Source of the DNA: Numida meleagris
Taxonomy: Eukaryota > Chordata > Aves > Galliformes > Numididae
Length of the DNA stretch: 64,000 bases
Reading direction: 5' to 3'
NCBI RefSeq assembly: GCF_002078875.1
Contig: NC_034414.1
Span: forward strand, 24,039,116-24,103,115
The position numbers and the translations under genes were made by a program. Shown piece by piece: positions 13,801-28,800 of the stretch. The stretch's first letter is position 1. Each line of letters starts with the position of its first letter. The notes under the pieces were generated by a model, which searched no databases, was not told the DNA's origin, and worked only from the letters and a program-made list of their open reading frames with translations.

Positions 13801-16800
13801 GTGACTACATTATTTACCTTTTCTGTTCAGCACCTTTCTGTTTATATTAGGCTGAAAATTACTGTTTTTAGCAGCTCTGAAACTGGGGAAAAAAAGGCTG
13901 AGTAAATTTAGAGTACAGGTGTAGGTGGTTTAGTACAGAATGTAATTAAATAGCCCATTTCTTATCCTCGTATGTTTTTTCATTGAAATTTCTTAAATGG
14001 AAAAGTAGAAGTTGATACTCAACCATGTAGGAAAGCAGTTCCAAAAAGGAATGTGTCAATGGTTTATGGGCGTTCGGCCTGGTTCCATGACGAATGGGAT
14101 GGGGGACCACGGACCCACGCCCCGGGAAAGGGAAAAGCGGAAAAAAGGGTAAGGAAATGGGCCTGAGAGCAAAAACAGCGGCAACAATCTGAGGAGAAAC
14201 AAACTAATTTACTAAATAAGATATCAGAATGCAAAATAGCACACTATAATACAATATAATTACAATTTAAGCTGATAAATCCAAAACAGAGAGAGAATGT
14301 CCAAAAATCAAGGTAGGCCTTACTCTACTACCGACGATAAGACGGCTGGAGAGCGAGGTGCTGCCAGGACGAGAGACGGGTGGAAAGAGAAGGGACGAGG
14401 TCTTGTGATCTGCAAGTTTTTATCTTTTCCCTCTGGCTGGAAATGGTAACAGAGGAGCAAAGTACCCTGGGGAACGTAGTAGTCCTTCTCTTCTGAGAAC
14501 CAGGTACATACACTACATGATGTTATGATGTGGAATACCAATAACCGAAAATCATAAAACCATGACAGAATGTCTTCAGGACCAGAAAAAATAGAGTTTA
14601 AGTTCAGCAAATGCTTTTAATCAGCAATGCTGGAAAGAGGGATCAGTCCTGGCTCGCTCCCCATCATGACTTTGTTTCCTGCTGCTGCAAGTGGCAGTTT
14701 CAGCTCCTTATCTCCTGCAATAATTACGGCAGCTCCAGTCAAAAAACTGAAGTGCATTTTGGTTAAGCTGAGGGAGCGAATAGCGTAATTCCAGCCTTGT
14801 TTTGTCAAGTCATCTTTGAACTGCTGGTGAAGAGATGATACCAAAAGCCATGGAACTTTGTTATACTAGGAATGGAGCAGGCGTGTGGTAAGATTCAGTT
14901 GCCCAAAGACCATATAGGCTACATATGCAAGGCACAGAGGGGAAAGGTCTGTATGAGGTCACTCTGCAGCTCACTGGCGGAGATTAAAGTAAAACTTTAG
15001 TTTTCTGAGATGCTTCTCACTACCTTACCTGTTTAACAGCTGCTTCACTGATTGTACATGTGTCTCATACTGGAGTAATTAAATGGTGGACTGGCTAGAG
15101 AAGTCTCTTTCCTAACTTGTTTGCTTTATCCAAGATTGGTGTAAAAAACAGTCATCAGAAAGGAATGTCTGTATCTACAGGGAGGAATTTTTCATTTACC
15201 TTCTGTTTATTGGCAGTAAGGGAAGGTGGAACTTAGGGTTTCCGTATGAAAAGGGGAAATGAATTAAGGTATACTGTGTCTAATGTTACCACTGCTGGAG
15301 TTTGTCAAAGAGTCACAATTTGGGACTTGTTTAAACTGTGCTGTCCTTTGCAAAGGATAGTGTTATACTCAAGAAAGGAGGGATTTGATAAAATGTAATC
15401 ATTGCTATTTCTTGGCTGAAGGCTCCAGGTGAGTAGATTTCATTCTCTGATCTTGTTGCGGTGCCTTATCTCTTTTTTGGAGCAAATGTTAGATTAATCA
15501 GAGTATTAATGTTTCATAAACTTTTGGAGGAAGCTAAATGTCTTGAATGCCTCTTGCGTTTACTGTCCTGACTCCTATGTTAGATTTGAATGTAACTTTA
15601 TTTTGTTAAGCTTGAATGTTATAATCATTGTTCCTTTCTTTCTTCAGCGTCCGTGAACGTGCTTGTTCAAAACTGCAAGATTTACAATGATGCTAGCTGC
15701 GACATATCTGCAGATGGGCAGCTACTGGCAGCCTTCATTCCCAGCAGCCAACGAGGCTTCCCTGATGAAGGAATATTGGCTGTGTATTCTCTGGCACCCC
15801 ATAACTTGGGCGAGATGCTTTACACAAAACGATTTGGTAAGATGCAGCAAGAAGTCAGGGTGAGTGGGGATGTGAGAAGTTACCTCGGAACTCAGCCTTC
15901 AGTGAGAAACGCAGTAGTCTGAATGTCAGTGCCTGTCTACTGTAGTAACAGGAAATGTGCTATTGGCCGTCCCTCTAGCCACAAACATAGCGTTGCTGGG
16001 GAGAAGTTTGTGATACTGTCTGGATACATAAGGTGCTGGTAGTGGGGAGCTGCTACAAGACAATCTTCTATTCCATGAATAACTTCATTTTCTTAGAGGA
16101 AGGATACTTGCAGCAGTGAAGTGTCTTCACAAAATTTGTATTCGTGCAGGTTTCCTTGTAAGAACAGTTCTGCCCCTTGGAAGAATGAGCTTTGTATGCT
16201 GTACATGATTGGAATGCTAGAAGGGAATGATGTGTCAGGAGGGATGTCGACCTTTGATACAAGTAACTATGTTCTGTTTTATAGGCCCTAATGCCATTTC
16301 TGTGAGCCTGTCTCCAATGGGCAGATATGTAATGGTGGGACTTGCATCCCGACGTATCCTATTGCACCCTTCCACGGAACACATGGTTGCTCAAGTCTTC
16401 AGGCTGCAACAGGCCCATGGTGGAGAAACCTCTATGAGGGTGAGTATGTGTGTATTCTGTTTCTATGAATTTTTGTCAGTGATATCATGCTGCTTTGGCT
16501 CTAGCCTACTAGTTAGTTGTTGGTTTGATAGCAAAAACGTAACATGCTCCAGTCTCACTGAATAATAAACATATGTAGGGATTTATCACAGAGGTATGCA
16601 AACATGACAGGAGAATATAAATATTAACAGAATGTTAAAATTTTACTGTGGTTTCAAATGCGATGACAAACAAATATTCAGTGTCGTATATGTGGTATCA
16701 TAAGTCTAGATGTCACTCAGAGTACTACTAGGTGTTTTCTATTTTTGGAGGTTACAATGCATCTATCTTGTGGCACTGTGATTGGCTTTACTGTGAGAGA

Positions 16801-19800
16801 ATTTTTTGGCTGAGGTTTCAAGATTATTTCCTAACATTCCTGTAAGGGACTTAACTTCTAGGAGTGGCCACCAGTGGTTTCATATTAGACTTGCTTACCA
16901 TGAGGCTTACCGTGTTTTTGCCAAATAGGATGTTCTTGGCTAATTATTAGTGAGCCTTCTATGTATGTGTAGGCCAGTTTTGGGAATTGAATTATTTTTC
17001 TGTACTTCTGCTTTGTTGCTGAGCTGTGACCCACCCTGACTAATTCAGAATGTGCAGAAAACTTTGTCTTTATTCAAACAGGCAAAGAGCTAAGAGAACA
17101 TATACAGCTTGCTTCATTCATCAGCAGAGCAAGACAGCTGCTCAGTAATAGTTTAGGATGGTAAAAGCCATGTGCAGCTGAGGATGCAGAACTAGGTAGT
17201 TTCTGAAGCTGAAACTTGGACGGATACTGTTGTTATTTTTTTTCCGTATATTCCGGTGACTTGCAGGAGATAAAGAACAACTATTCAAGCCTTTTCACTT
17301 CTGGGGGTAACGTGATTATAGTGGAATTGCTTCCATGAACAGCTTTTTTCTCTCTGTCTATATCTACATCTTTCTAAAGGGCCTTGATTATTTTACTTTT
17401 GGCAGAGCTTTCATAATGTATGAGGATTGCACTGGACCACTAGTCATAGTGGCCTGGCACTGGGGAGAGAATTTACCTCTGGCCGAGACTGCTTGATTCA
17501 ACTTCATACTCCGTAGTTGCTCTCTAGATTGGTCATTATTCAGGGAGTGTTATGTCAGCTACGTTGTTACATGAGTTGCTTTATCAGCCAGTGTTAAAAT
17601 TCCTGTTTATCTTCATCACCTGCTCCATGTTATGAGGCAAAGTAAGATTGATAATGAAGATATTCTTTAGTGAACCAAGTCAGCATGTTCTTAGCCCTGA
17701 TTCTGAGCTACCATTCTGATACAGACCTCTTAAGGTAAGAGACAGAAAGATTAAAGATCATTATTGTGAAAACAGCCCAGTTTGGTTAGTAGGTATGATT
17801 GGTGAAATGCGTGTGGATATGACAGGATTACTAATTACATGGATTCAGCAACCTGTTAGATCCTTCTAGTTTGCCCTGGTACTGATTCATTTTTCAGTCA
17901 TTTTCAGATCCTAGTGAAATAGTTTTCACTGCCAGATAAGGGAGTGTCACTTCCCATAGTCTTTGTACTGTATCATAGTAAGTTAAGATAGAGACATCTT
18001 ATTAGCTAAAAATCACGTCTCTTTACATAAAAAAGCTATGATAAGATTCATTCCTCTCATCCATTCTTTACATTTTCTTTGAGCTCCAGTTGCAGCTTAT
18101 AGCCATTCTTTTTGGACACATGTTATGTAACTAACAAAATCAGTAAGCTTTGGTCTGAATCTTCCATTCCAATGTCTTCCATTTATTTTTTCATCTCCAT
18201 TTCACATGTACTTTCTTTCCTCAGAGTCTGTTACACTCTTTAAATGCTTGTATCCTTGCTCTTAGTCATCATTTAGGAAAGTAATGCTTTGTATTCCCTT
18301 AATCTTTTCTTGTATTTCAATTTCCTAGCTTTAGATTTTAAAATTCTAAATTTTCTCTAAAATAGCCACTTTTTACCCTCGTTCTGGTATATATTTGAAT
18401 CACAGAATCACAGAATTGTAGAGGCTGTAACGGACCTCTGGAGTTCATCTAGTCCAACCCGCAGCTAAAGCAGGTTTCTTAGAGTAGGTTACACTGGACA
18501 GTGTCCAGTCTGGTTTTGAATATCTCCAGAGGAGGAGACTCCACAGCCTCTCTGGGCAGCCTATTCCAGTACTCTATGTCAGTCTCAAAGTAAAGAAGTT
18601 TTTCATCATTTTCAAATGGAATTTCCTGTGTTCCAGTTTGTGCCCATTGCCCCTTGTTCTGTCACTGGGCACCACTGAAAATGGCCTGGCCCTATCTACT
18701 CCTGCCCAGTAGATATTCATAAACGTTCATAAGATTCCCTCCTCAGTCTTCTTTTCTCCAGGCTGAACAGCCCCAGAACTGAACGCAGTACTCCATATGT
18801 GGCCTCGCAAGGCAGAGTAGAAGGGGGAGAATCTCTTCTCTTGACCTGCTGGCCACAATCTTTTTAATGTGCTTCAGGATACCATTGGCTTTCTAGGCCA
18901 AACTGCTGGCTCATGGCTGACCTGCTGACATCAGGACATTCAGATCCTTTTCTGCAGAGCTCTTTTCCAGCAAGTTGTCCCCTAACCTGTATTGGTGCAT
19001 ATGGTTATTTCTCTCCAGGTGTAGGACTATACTCTTGCCCTTGTTGAACCTCATAGGGTTCCTCATAAGGTTCCTCTCTTTCCTACATATATAATGTGAT
19101 GAATGTATGTAATGTGATTAACAGAATCTTGCCAGAACCCCACGGAGAATGTTTTTTTCGGGGGTTTTTTTTTTTTTTTTTTGGAATACAGAGCTTTACT
19201 TAGACATTAATTTACTTACTTTTTTGTTACGGTACCTTGAAAATTTTGTACAATTTTTCTCAGTCTTGCTTTGCATCACTGCACCCCTGTCTTTCTCATC
19301 TGCTGTAGTTCTGGATTATTTTTCTCCAGATGGTGTGCATGTATTCTAAAGGTTGCTTTTTTCATCTTTCTTGCACATATATTTTTAGCTTCCAAAAGCT
19401 TTCCCCCCACATTCTCAAATCTATCCAGTCTAGCACAGTTTGTTAACTAATTTGCTGTTTTTGCCCTTTCCTGCACCATGATTAAAGATATTTAGAATGT
19501 CTCATTTCTGACTGCTTTGGTCTTTCAGCTTTCTGCCTATGTGACAGGGTCACAACTAGACCAATTTAAATTAATTTGGTTAAAGAGCCTTCCTGTCGGA
19601 TGACGTTGGGTATAGTTTCAGCATTCTGGTGTGTCGTTGGTTGTCTTTGTGCAGTCTGCAGGACCAAGCTTGAAAAACATAAAACTGTTAATCTTGTAAA
19701 TGTTATTCCTTCATCTAGTTGTAGAAATTAGTAAATCAACTACTGGCGCCAGAAGAACTGGCGCTTCTTCTATCTTGAGTTTTGCAATAGCTCCATAAGT

Positions 19801-22800
19801 TTGTAATGCTTTTTAGGACATGCAAAATAAAAATAGAACTTTAAGTAGGAAACTTTATTCATAGCACACCATCTCTACAGTGACTGCTGCATTCATATTC
19901 AGTTGAGTAAAAATCTGTTTGCAGCTTGGCCAGCAGGCAGTAGAAAGAGGTATAGGAAAAGAGGCACTGGTGAAACTGTATTTTTCTGTCTCTAATGTGC
20001 ACATTAGAGAGAATCAGAAAGCATCCTCTCTGTCTCTGTGCCAGCAGTTTGTAATACAAAGCAATTATTGCTCAACTTCTTAATTAAAAATAAGTCATAG
20101 CCATGTTCTGAAGCAGTTCTTTGTGGATGTTTTAATTGTGCATTACTTGCAGAACTCCTCAGAGAGAAATTCAAGAGAAATGCTGTATCAGATAGTATGA
20201 AAATTCTTAAAAGGTGTCTCAGGATTATTCCTTTCTTCCTGATACCATTTGACTACCTGTCAATGCTTTGGGAGAACAAGGCTTGGCAATGTGGCTCCCA
20301 AGTTGTTTTGAAAGCTTGGCAACCTGCTGAGAAGTGACATACAATGATTACTTCTGTTTCCTTTCTCCACATCTCTGACTAGTAGTAAGGGCACTGCAAG
20401 TTTCCATTCCTCAGATAGTTTTCTTTGTCTTCCTGTTGCAAAAGAAGTTTTGAAGATGCAGTTAATTAGCTTTGTTACATGTAATAGCACCTAGAAATAC
20501 CCTGGCTGGTGGTGTAATTTGCAGAGCTGAAGAGAAGTGTCTTGGATAGTACCATGGCGCATCTTGGTTGTCTGTATGTTACTCCTTTTATTTAAGAGAG
20601 AGTGGGTAGAGTTAAATAGGACAGAACTATGATTTTACCTATGAATTGTGGGTAGAAATAGAGTAAAAGTGGTAAATTGTCATCAATTGTGATAGCATCA
20701 TGAGCTAGAGATCCATGCTCTTTCTGCTTACTCCCTTAAGATTTAATCTGCTTAGCATTTCAGATAGAAACCTGCCTTTGCCAAAGAGCAAGTTTCTTTT
20801 TCATATTGACACTTAAAAAGCTTGCTAGTGGTGCTTTTAACAAGAGTGTTATGTGTAAACCTTGTTTTGTTTCTTTTCTCTCTCTCTCTTTTCCTTTTTT
20901 TTGACAACTAACAAACGTATCTGAAATCTGTCTGTAGCTTTTAGCAGATCTCTAGCTTGGGGTGGTGCAGGAAGCAGTGATGCTGGAAATTGTCCTGATG
21001 CAGATGAGTTTCAGAGATGTGAATTTTAGAGAGAGAACACAGGATTTTGCAGCCTATTTTGAAATTGTAGAAGGAGGTGATCTGAATAAGGAATACCTAC
21101 TTAGCAGTACTTAGTACTTACTTAGTACTGCTTTCTAGTTGCTTGGTCCTGGGATGACTTCTGAATTCTCTATGACTCCAGGAATACATGGAAGCTAAAG
21201 AATAAAGAATAATGTGAAGTTAGAAAGTTGGAAACTTAGAATAGTGAGGATCATAATGTTCTGGGTCTGTTACCAATGGATATTAGAAGGAAGGCCAGAA
21301 GGTATTTCTTTTTCTGGCATTCACAAATTCTAAAGTCCTTGCTTTACTTAATTATTTTTTTTTACCCAGACAAAGCTAACTCTGAAGTCACAAAAATGTG
21401 ATTACTATAATTCAAATTAAAATAAAACTCAGAACTGAATTTTTAAACTGAGGAGACAAAGATTCTTGAAGATGATTGAAAACTTGATTGACACAAAGCT
21501 AAAGAGCTAATCATGCAATTTGTGGGGAATAACCAATTCCTGTCTTGAGTACTGCTCTGTGATTTGAATCTAAAAGGAAAGACTTAGGTCTTGGAGAGTT
21601 AAGAGACTCAGAATTAACTCCTGACAAGACTACTTGCGTTGGGAAAGATACTATTTAAGTGGTTGGTCAGTAGTCTGGACAGAGGGGAATACGTGTGCAC
21701 TTCGTTGTAAACAAGAGAATTCCGAATACTGCAGGAAGAAGAGCCTGAAGCGGGAAGACTTCAGCACAGTTTCAGCACAGAGCCACGCTTTCTTTCAGTG
21801 TATTAACTCTTAACTAGGACAATGCACAGAGCATGTGAGAAGATGCAGAATTGTATTGAGTGCTCTGAGCTGTGTGCAAGTGTCAACAGAATGTATCCAG
21901 TATGGGCAGCAAAGGGGATGGCGTTGCCACACCTCATTGACTTACTTGGATGAGTTGTGAGTATTCCTGTAGCTGCAAGTGAAGGCTCTTTAAGCCTGAT
22001 AGCAAATGGCTGTGCACATTTGCTTCACTGAGACACAAGTTATCAAGAGTTCTGACTAAACAGTAACGTGGAAAGAAAACTGATGAGAATGTGTGGAGAT
22101 GGCTTACCGTAACAAGTGAACTCCATCAGAAAAATTCAGGTGAACTGACATACTTCTGAAAACAAGAACAATTTGGGGGAAAAAAAAAAAAAAAGAGCAA
22201 CCTCATGCTATGTTATTGGAAAAACATGCTTATTGGTGTGGTCTCTCATGTCTTCATTTCAGAGAGATTTTGACATCTTCAAGTGGACAGAAGGAACTTT
22301 TGACAATGCTGAATAGAGTAGAGTGTAGTATATCCAATTCCTGCCCTAAGAGATTTTCTGCTGCTGGCAAAAATTGAACCAGATAGATGCTTCTTTCACA
22401 ATCAAGTCACAGACTGAATGTCCTTCTTGGTACTAGGAGAAGGACATGGGGGCAGAACCTTGTTCTTACTGATATGGGCAATCTCTCCTTTTGATACAGA
22501 CAGGAGTGTATAATAGTCTTGTTAATATCAAATAGTTGGTTGTGCTCTGTCTATCAGTAGATTCTAGCAGTTACTTTTATACAACAGGGCATCCAAAACT
22601 CATGTTGGGAAGCACTGTTTATGTAGGGTGCTGTAGATAAGAACGAGATTCACTATCAGAAAATGCTATGCTACCTTGGTGTTGCAGAGGGCATGAAAAA
22701 TGTTATAGATTTGCATGTTTGAGTATAAATGAAGGAGTGGTATGTTGGAAAGAGGTAGTGAAATTGCTATCTTGACTGGTTTCACCCATGTCTGCACAAA

Positions 22801-25800
22801 GGCTGCTGAAACAGAACTTAACCTGTAGAAACTTAACTCAGTAGGTTACCTTCAGAAAATACTGTGTTAATATCTCATGCAATGGTTAAACATGTGAGCA
22901 GCATTGGTTGTATCAAATCTGTGTGAAGGAAAATGACATCAGTTCAGTATGGGCTTACTTCATGGGATATGATAGTAAGAGCCAAGACCTTTTGTTTAAT
23001 GTGGGGGCCAGAATTAGGAAGGCTGAGCTCCAGCAGTTTAGGTAAAGTTGTTAGCCCATTTGCCCTGCAGTAGCTACTGTTTGTTTCAGTGCAGTTGGGA
23101 ACATAGTTATAAACTAGGTAGGAACAATTATGGCAAACGTGGTTGCACGAGATTACTTAGGTTCAGCCATCTTCCTGAAGTCACCCTGAGGAAGGGGATC
23201 TTTGGTAAATTGCTACCAGATTTGTGCTAAAATCGCCACAGTCTGGGAAGTCATATGTAATTTCATGAAGATTTTTCAGTACCTCTTCTCACAATTTTTC
23301 TAGAATTAAATTTAAGCTAGCTCTTTTCTCCAATAGTTATTCCTTCCAGACGTGTAGGCAGCTGGATGACAGCCTCTTATCACCCAGATGAAGGTGCATA
23401 TAGCTCTGTCATCAGCATATTGTTGACACTTGATCTTGTATGCCGCTCTGTTGAGGCTCAGTAGACAGAGTAGGGTGGAATGGCAGCTGTGTGCACATCC
23501 TTTGCTCTTGTCATTAGATCTTTAACATACTGTAAATTTTACTGTTACAGTCTCAGTGTGACATTAATGGGGAATTCAAAGGCAGTGCTTTTGGACCACA
23601 GTCTGAGTTAAAGGCAAAAATAAAGAGGCTTGTCATTCCTTTTGCCATAGAAGTGACCATGTTTTTATTAGATTGTTCCAGCACTGACAGCTGTCAGTGA
23701 TTTTTGCAGGAGACAGCAATAGCTGGCGGCACAGTCCTGCTTGCACAGTTCAGTTCACTTTTGTGTCTGCACTGAATATATACGTATCTATCTTCTGTCT
23801 TGCTAACACCCCCTTTGGCATTCTTTTTTCTGTCCTTTCATCTGTTCCAGCCACACACACATGCCTGATTGAAAGCACAATTGTTTTGTTTGGCAGTTTC
23901 TTGCTTACTCAGCCCTAGTTTTCGGATCCAGTTTTGAACCATTTGCCGAAAGCGCTTTTTGCAGGTATTATCCTGGTTTTCCAGCCTTTGGGAGACTGGT
24001 AGCAAATTAATGAGCTGCTTCACTGCAAGAGTGTTATCTTCATGATGAGAGCTATGTTACCTGAAATGATCATCCTCTTTATGTAACCTAGCTCTTGTTA
24101 ATGTTTAGTTATTTTAAAACTGTTTAATCGTTGCACAGCAGACCTGTGGGTTAAAGTACCAGGTGATATAATGCCAAGAGCTTGCCTAAAGAGAGGAAGG
24201 TCTAAAGAGAAGCCTGAAGAAAGGAGTGCTATAATGAAACCTCTCCTGATCAACACTGGGTTGTGTGACCAAGTATGGTCAGGAAGAACCAACAATGCTT
24301 AATATTTGTGTAAAGTTTCTTGGTTAATCTGCAGACACTTCAGATGCTGACTCGTTTTAGGAAATAGATCATGTTTCCTCAGTTAAAGTTTCAATTGTTG
24401 CTGAAAATAAAGGATTAGCTCTCAGTTAATTCACCGTGGCTCAGAAAGCAAGGCAAGGATTTTCAGCACTGGCAACAGATGCAGAAAAAGGCAGAAAAAG
24501 ATTTGTTGTATCAGTAAAGAATGAAGAAGAATTTTCATGTATGATCTTATTGCATCTGGGGTAGATAAATGGAGTTGAAAGAAATTTTATTTGTGCTGAG
24601 CATTAGATGATAAGATCCATTTGAGGATAAGACTGACAAGTCCAAAAAGATAAGTGCATTATTTTTGCTTCTTCCATTTTAACGGAGAAGATCTAATGGA
24701 AAGACGTGTCTGTTGTTGGCAGGAATTAGCTTTGGGGGAGGGGATGAGTGCAGCATGGACCACCGTGTTTTATAAGAGGAGATTTAGAGCAAAAGAGCAA
24801 TTTTTTTTCTTCTCCGATCATAGGAAATGCATGCCTTTTTCTTTACATCTGCAAATAGGTGCAGAAAGGAGACTCCATCCAGAAGGGAGATTTGCCTCAT
24901 TACAAAACATAGATTGATGTACACTGTCTTATAAATTAATATATTGAACCATCAGTCAGTTATTCCAAAGAGTATTTGTTTTACATTGCCTTCAAGGCCC
25001 TCTGCTTTAGACAAGCTCAATTCTATTGCAGAGGTCTCTAGGTTTTATGGCAGTGCATAGTGTAAGCCTCTATTTCAGCAGCTTTCTTGAAAGTCGTAAA
25101 TAGAAGGTGGAGTAAAGAATGATAATCTAAGCAAAAAAAGGGAGAGTGTTATTTATTAAGGAGGTCAGATTTGGATGTCTGTTTTTTATTATACTTCTGG
25201 ACCTTAACAAAAAAAAAAAAAAAGGGCTGTTTAAAGTAATTGGCAGCATTATAGAAGTCAGTGATGCAGGTGGCTTCCTGGCAGCAAAGCAGAGGACATA
25301 CAGTGCTTTCAGTGGAGCAGTAGATGCTTTACAGCAGCTTCTTACCCAATATGCTAGTGTCAGATGTGAACACGTTGACATAAAAAAAACGGACCAGGTG
25401 AGATCTTTCAGTAGCAGCACCCTCTTGGGGGTGAGTAAGGCAAAAAGCCATCTTGAATTGATCTAGGCGCTGTTCAGTTTCAGGAGTGTGATTGCAATTA
25501 AAAAAGGCAAGATTAAACTTCTGAAACTTCAAGGTCACATTGCAGAGCCGAAGATGAAGGGCAGATGGGGAAATGCAAAATGCATGAAGCCTTAGTTGTA
25601 CTGCTTTTGTTTTCACTCTGCTTGTGCCTTCATCCCACCATTGCACCTCGTCTGCTGCTCTGCAAATCACAAGTGTAGTTTGCAGTTTTTTTACAAGCTG
25701 CTACTACTACTGTTTGAATGCTCTTTGTGTGCAGTCTTTGCTTTCAGATGTAATTTCAGTGAATGTAATGCAGCGTTGTGAATTGATTGTGCTTTTAAGA

Positions 25801-28800
25801 TTGCATCTTATTACATAGTTCATGTAGATTAGTTTATTGAAGGGTATTACCTAACGAGATATCTGTTCAGGCTAAAACTCTAGGACAGCTGCAGCTACAC
25901 TGAAAATCTGTGCCATCCCCGCAGTTACTTTGATGGGGTAACCTGTATCCATACAAAGAGTACTTCGTTGATCTGCACTGTATATGTATAGATACTTAGT
26001 TGTTCCTTTACTGATCTGCAGCGTATGCGTATAGGTATTTAGTTGTACTGTCAATACTTGTCTCTTGTACCTGCACAGATCTAATGTTTCTCCTCATAAC
26101 CCTCTTTTCTGAACCTCTTTTCTCTGCAACCCAGGTCAGGGTGGCTGTGAGGCTTTGGATTTTACCAGTCCCCTGATAAAAGTGGCTGCTGCCCAGGAAG
26201 TATGACAGCTATACAAATGAGGAAGAATGCAAGAGCCAGGAGCAGAGCAGCACGAGGTGGTCAGCTCTGTCTCTGTGCCTGCAGTCAGCCTCAAGTTGGA
26301 GGTGTGGCGAGAGCTCTCATTCTTTCCTGGGGCACTACAAGTTAAATCTACTTGCCCTTTTTGTCTGTGTCCTTCGATGCAGCAGCTTTGGGCCGGTATT
26401 CGTTTCAGGGAAGAGTCAGCCCCATGCAGGATGGTGCTTGTTTTGCAGCTTGATGTTCAGATTGATGCATTCGATGCTCTCGCCATCTTTGTGTTCAGAT
26501 TCCCCTCTGCACCTTCGTTCCTGGCATTCTGTTCTTACTTGAACCTCCCTGACCAGTTCTTCTTTAATACTTCTTGTGCCCTTCAGCTCTGTTTGGATTA
26601 GCACACTAGATGTTTCTCTTCCTGTGTGTTTTCACAGCTTGCCTCTGGTGACAGCACAGACTCAGTTGAAAATTAATAATTAAATTTTAGCCTAGTGCCT
26701 GATAAACCAGCCTCATCTGCCAGCCTTTCCTCTCCTTTTACCTGTCAGGACAGAGCTTCACGGATGACGAGATTTCACCATGTAAACAAGTGAACAGCTG
26801 CACCCCCTCTCCACTCACTCTTTATCAAGGCTGATCTAGCAGCCCAATTTACTGCCTGGGCTAAGCGAAGGTAATGGCTTGAAATTTATTGGCATCTTAA
26901 AAGGAGATGCATCTAGTTGAGAGCAGAAATGTCTCTATTGAATTTAAAAAAGATAAAACACAAGAGTTCCTGCTGAGTTTCCCTGCCCACTTGTGCCAAC
27001 TTTCTCTTCTCCCCCGGCTTGTTTTTTCCTTCTTGGGTACCAGCGAGAAGATAGGTTGCGCTCTGCTAAAGAAGTAGTCATCAGCACTCCCCTGCTTTCT
27101 TTTGCTGTGGGCAAAGAACTGGCTGTGCAAGCAGTGTGGTGCCTGCAGCTTGCCCAGTCCTGGTGCTACTCAGCCCAGGTGAGTGGTGCAGCACTGCTGC
27201 CAACTGGCATCAGCACAGGCTTGGGGCAACCTGCTGCTTTGACTGGCAGGATCCTGGTGAGTGCGCTGTCCAGCTTTTTATTGTTGGCACATCCCATAAA
27301 TAGAGGTAGAAGGTGGACTTTGAAAAGTGTTGTTCAATGGCAGCAACTTCTCTGAGATGGAACAGGAGGGAAAGAGTGAAGCACGAGGTCAGCAACTAAC
27401 TATAGGGCTTTGCAGAGGAGAAGCTTGCAGCAAAAAGTATTCCTGCTCCTCCAGGGCAGGTACAAATTAACTGTCTAGCTCTGTGCATATGTGTTCTGCC
27501 CAGGGCTCCCTTCTTTCCGCTTGAGTCAGCAGCTTGATGGTGAAGGAAAGATCATTCGGAAGCATTCCTTGAAGCCGTTGATTGTCATGCAGCCTCTCTG
27601 GCTCTCTGCCATAAGTAAATATTTAGTTTAATACCTAAGTGATTGTAACAGGTGCCACAGTGCTGATGTCCCAGCAGTGACAAGTTGGAGGGAGAACAAC
27701 AGTGGTAGACTTCAGGTGGCTTTTGTGCTCTGCATGAAGCAGTCTTGCTGAGTACTTTGGGGGGCTGTTTTTTTTGCTTTTCCTCTTGCCTTACAGCCCT
27801 TCTTTCTTTGAGCCATTTTTCTCCCTAAATGAATTCAGTGTTACTCCTAGATTAGCCATAGAAGTTCGAGGGGGGTGGAAAAGGCACACCAAAGAGGTAA
27901 GTAGCTGCTTCTTGAGCAGTCTTTGAAAGCAGAAAAGCACAGGCATAAATGACTCAACCAAACCTTTCCTCACACTTCCGTGGTTACAGGGATGTAAAAT
28001 GGTAGCAACCAACATTTTCTCAGTGAGTATTCTTTTCCCTTTGTATTGCTGTTGCCTTCTGTGTGGAAGCTTAGCTACCTAGACAGTTTGGTATTCCTAG
28101 AGGAAGACTTCTCTCCTTGCCAGCATCCCTTGCGCTCAGAGGAGAGATGGAGTTCCTTTGGAATCTCCTTGAAGTGCGTAGAGATCACTGGAGGCATAGT
28201 TTTCTAGAAATATAAGCAACGGTCAAGCAGCTGTTCTGTGTGATGTAGCCTGGGTTGCGTGGCTACTAAATGAAAGGGGCAGGAGATTTCTTGCCTGCTG
28301 ACACAACATTGTTTATACTGCTGCCAGGAAGAGAGCAGCTTGCCAAACTGATGATGCTTGTTTGGGCTTGAGCTTCCGTAGGGATGCTCTGAAATGCCTG
28401 GTGGGGCAACTCCTGAAGCTCCCAATCCTCAGACTTCATAGTGTTTATAGTTAGAGAAACATGTCATTCAAAACCTTGTTTCAGAACAGCTTCTAAAAAC
28501 AAACGAAATGCAGCTGCCAATTTAATAAAATGCTGAGTGGCCACATCTAATGGTGTGGCTCTGTAGTATTGGATTAGTAGTACAGCAGTACCATGGGCGA
28601 GTTTGCCATTGGCTATGGTGAATTGCCTGGAAGCTTGATGTGACTGCTGACAGTGATTACTGGCTGATAGTACGATTCAGCGTGATGTTTGTCCAAAATT
28701 AAAATGCTAACCTATTAAATATAACCTCTCTGGAGAATGTGGTATGGTGTGGTGCCTTAAAGATCAGAGGGCAACTGTGGTTCGCGAACCCTTGCACATC

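Larger units (their letters stand above)
7875..15647 (+). other. AMBRA1: AMBRA1 intron, 7.8 kb, with CR1 copies and a solo LTR
   Basis: Bounded by gtaagc and ttcttcag. It holds an A15 run (8152-8166), a TTTTG/TTG-rich low-complexity patch (about 8470-8505), two CR1 3' fragments in minus orientation (9660-10032 and 11381-11610), a probable old LINE remnant (12740-13620) and a solo LTR (14054-14567), each listed separately. Nothing coding was recognised in the rest. Confidence 0.85.
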
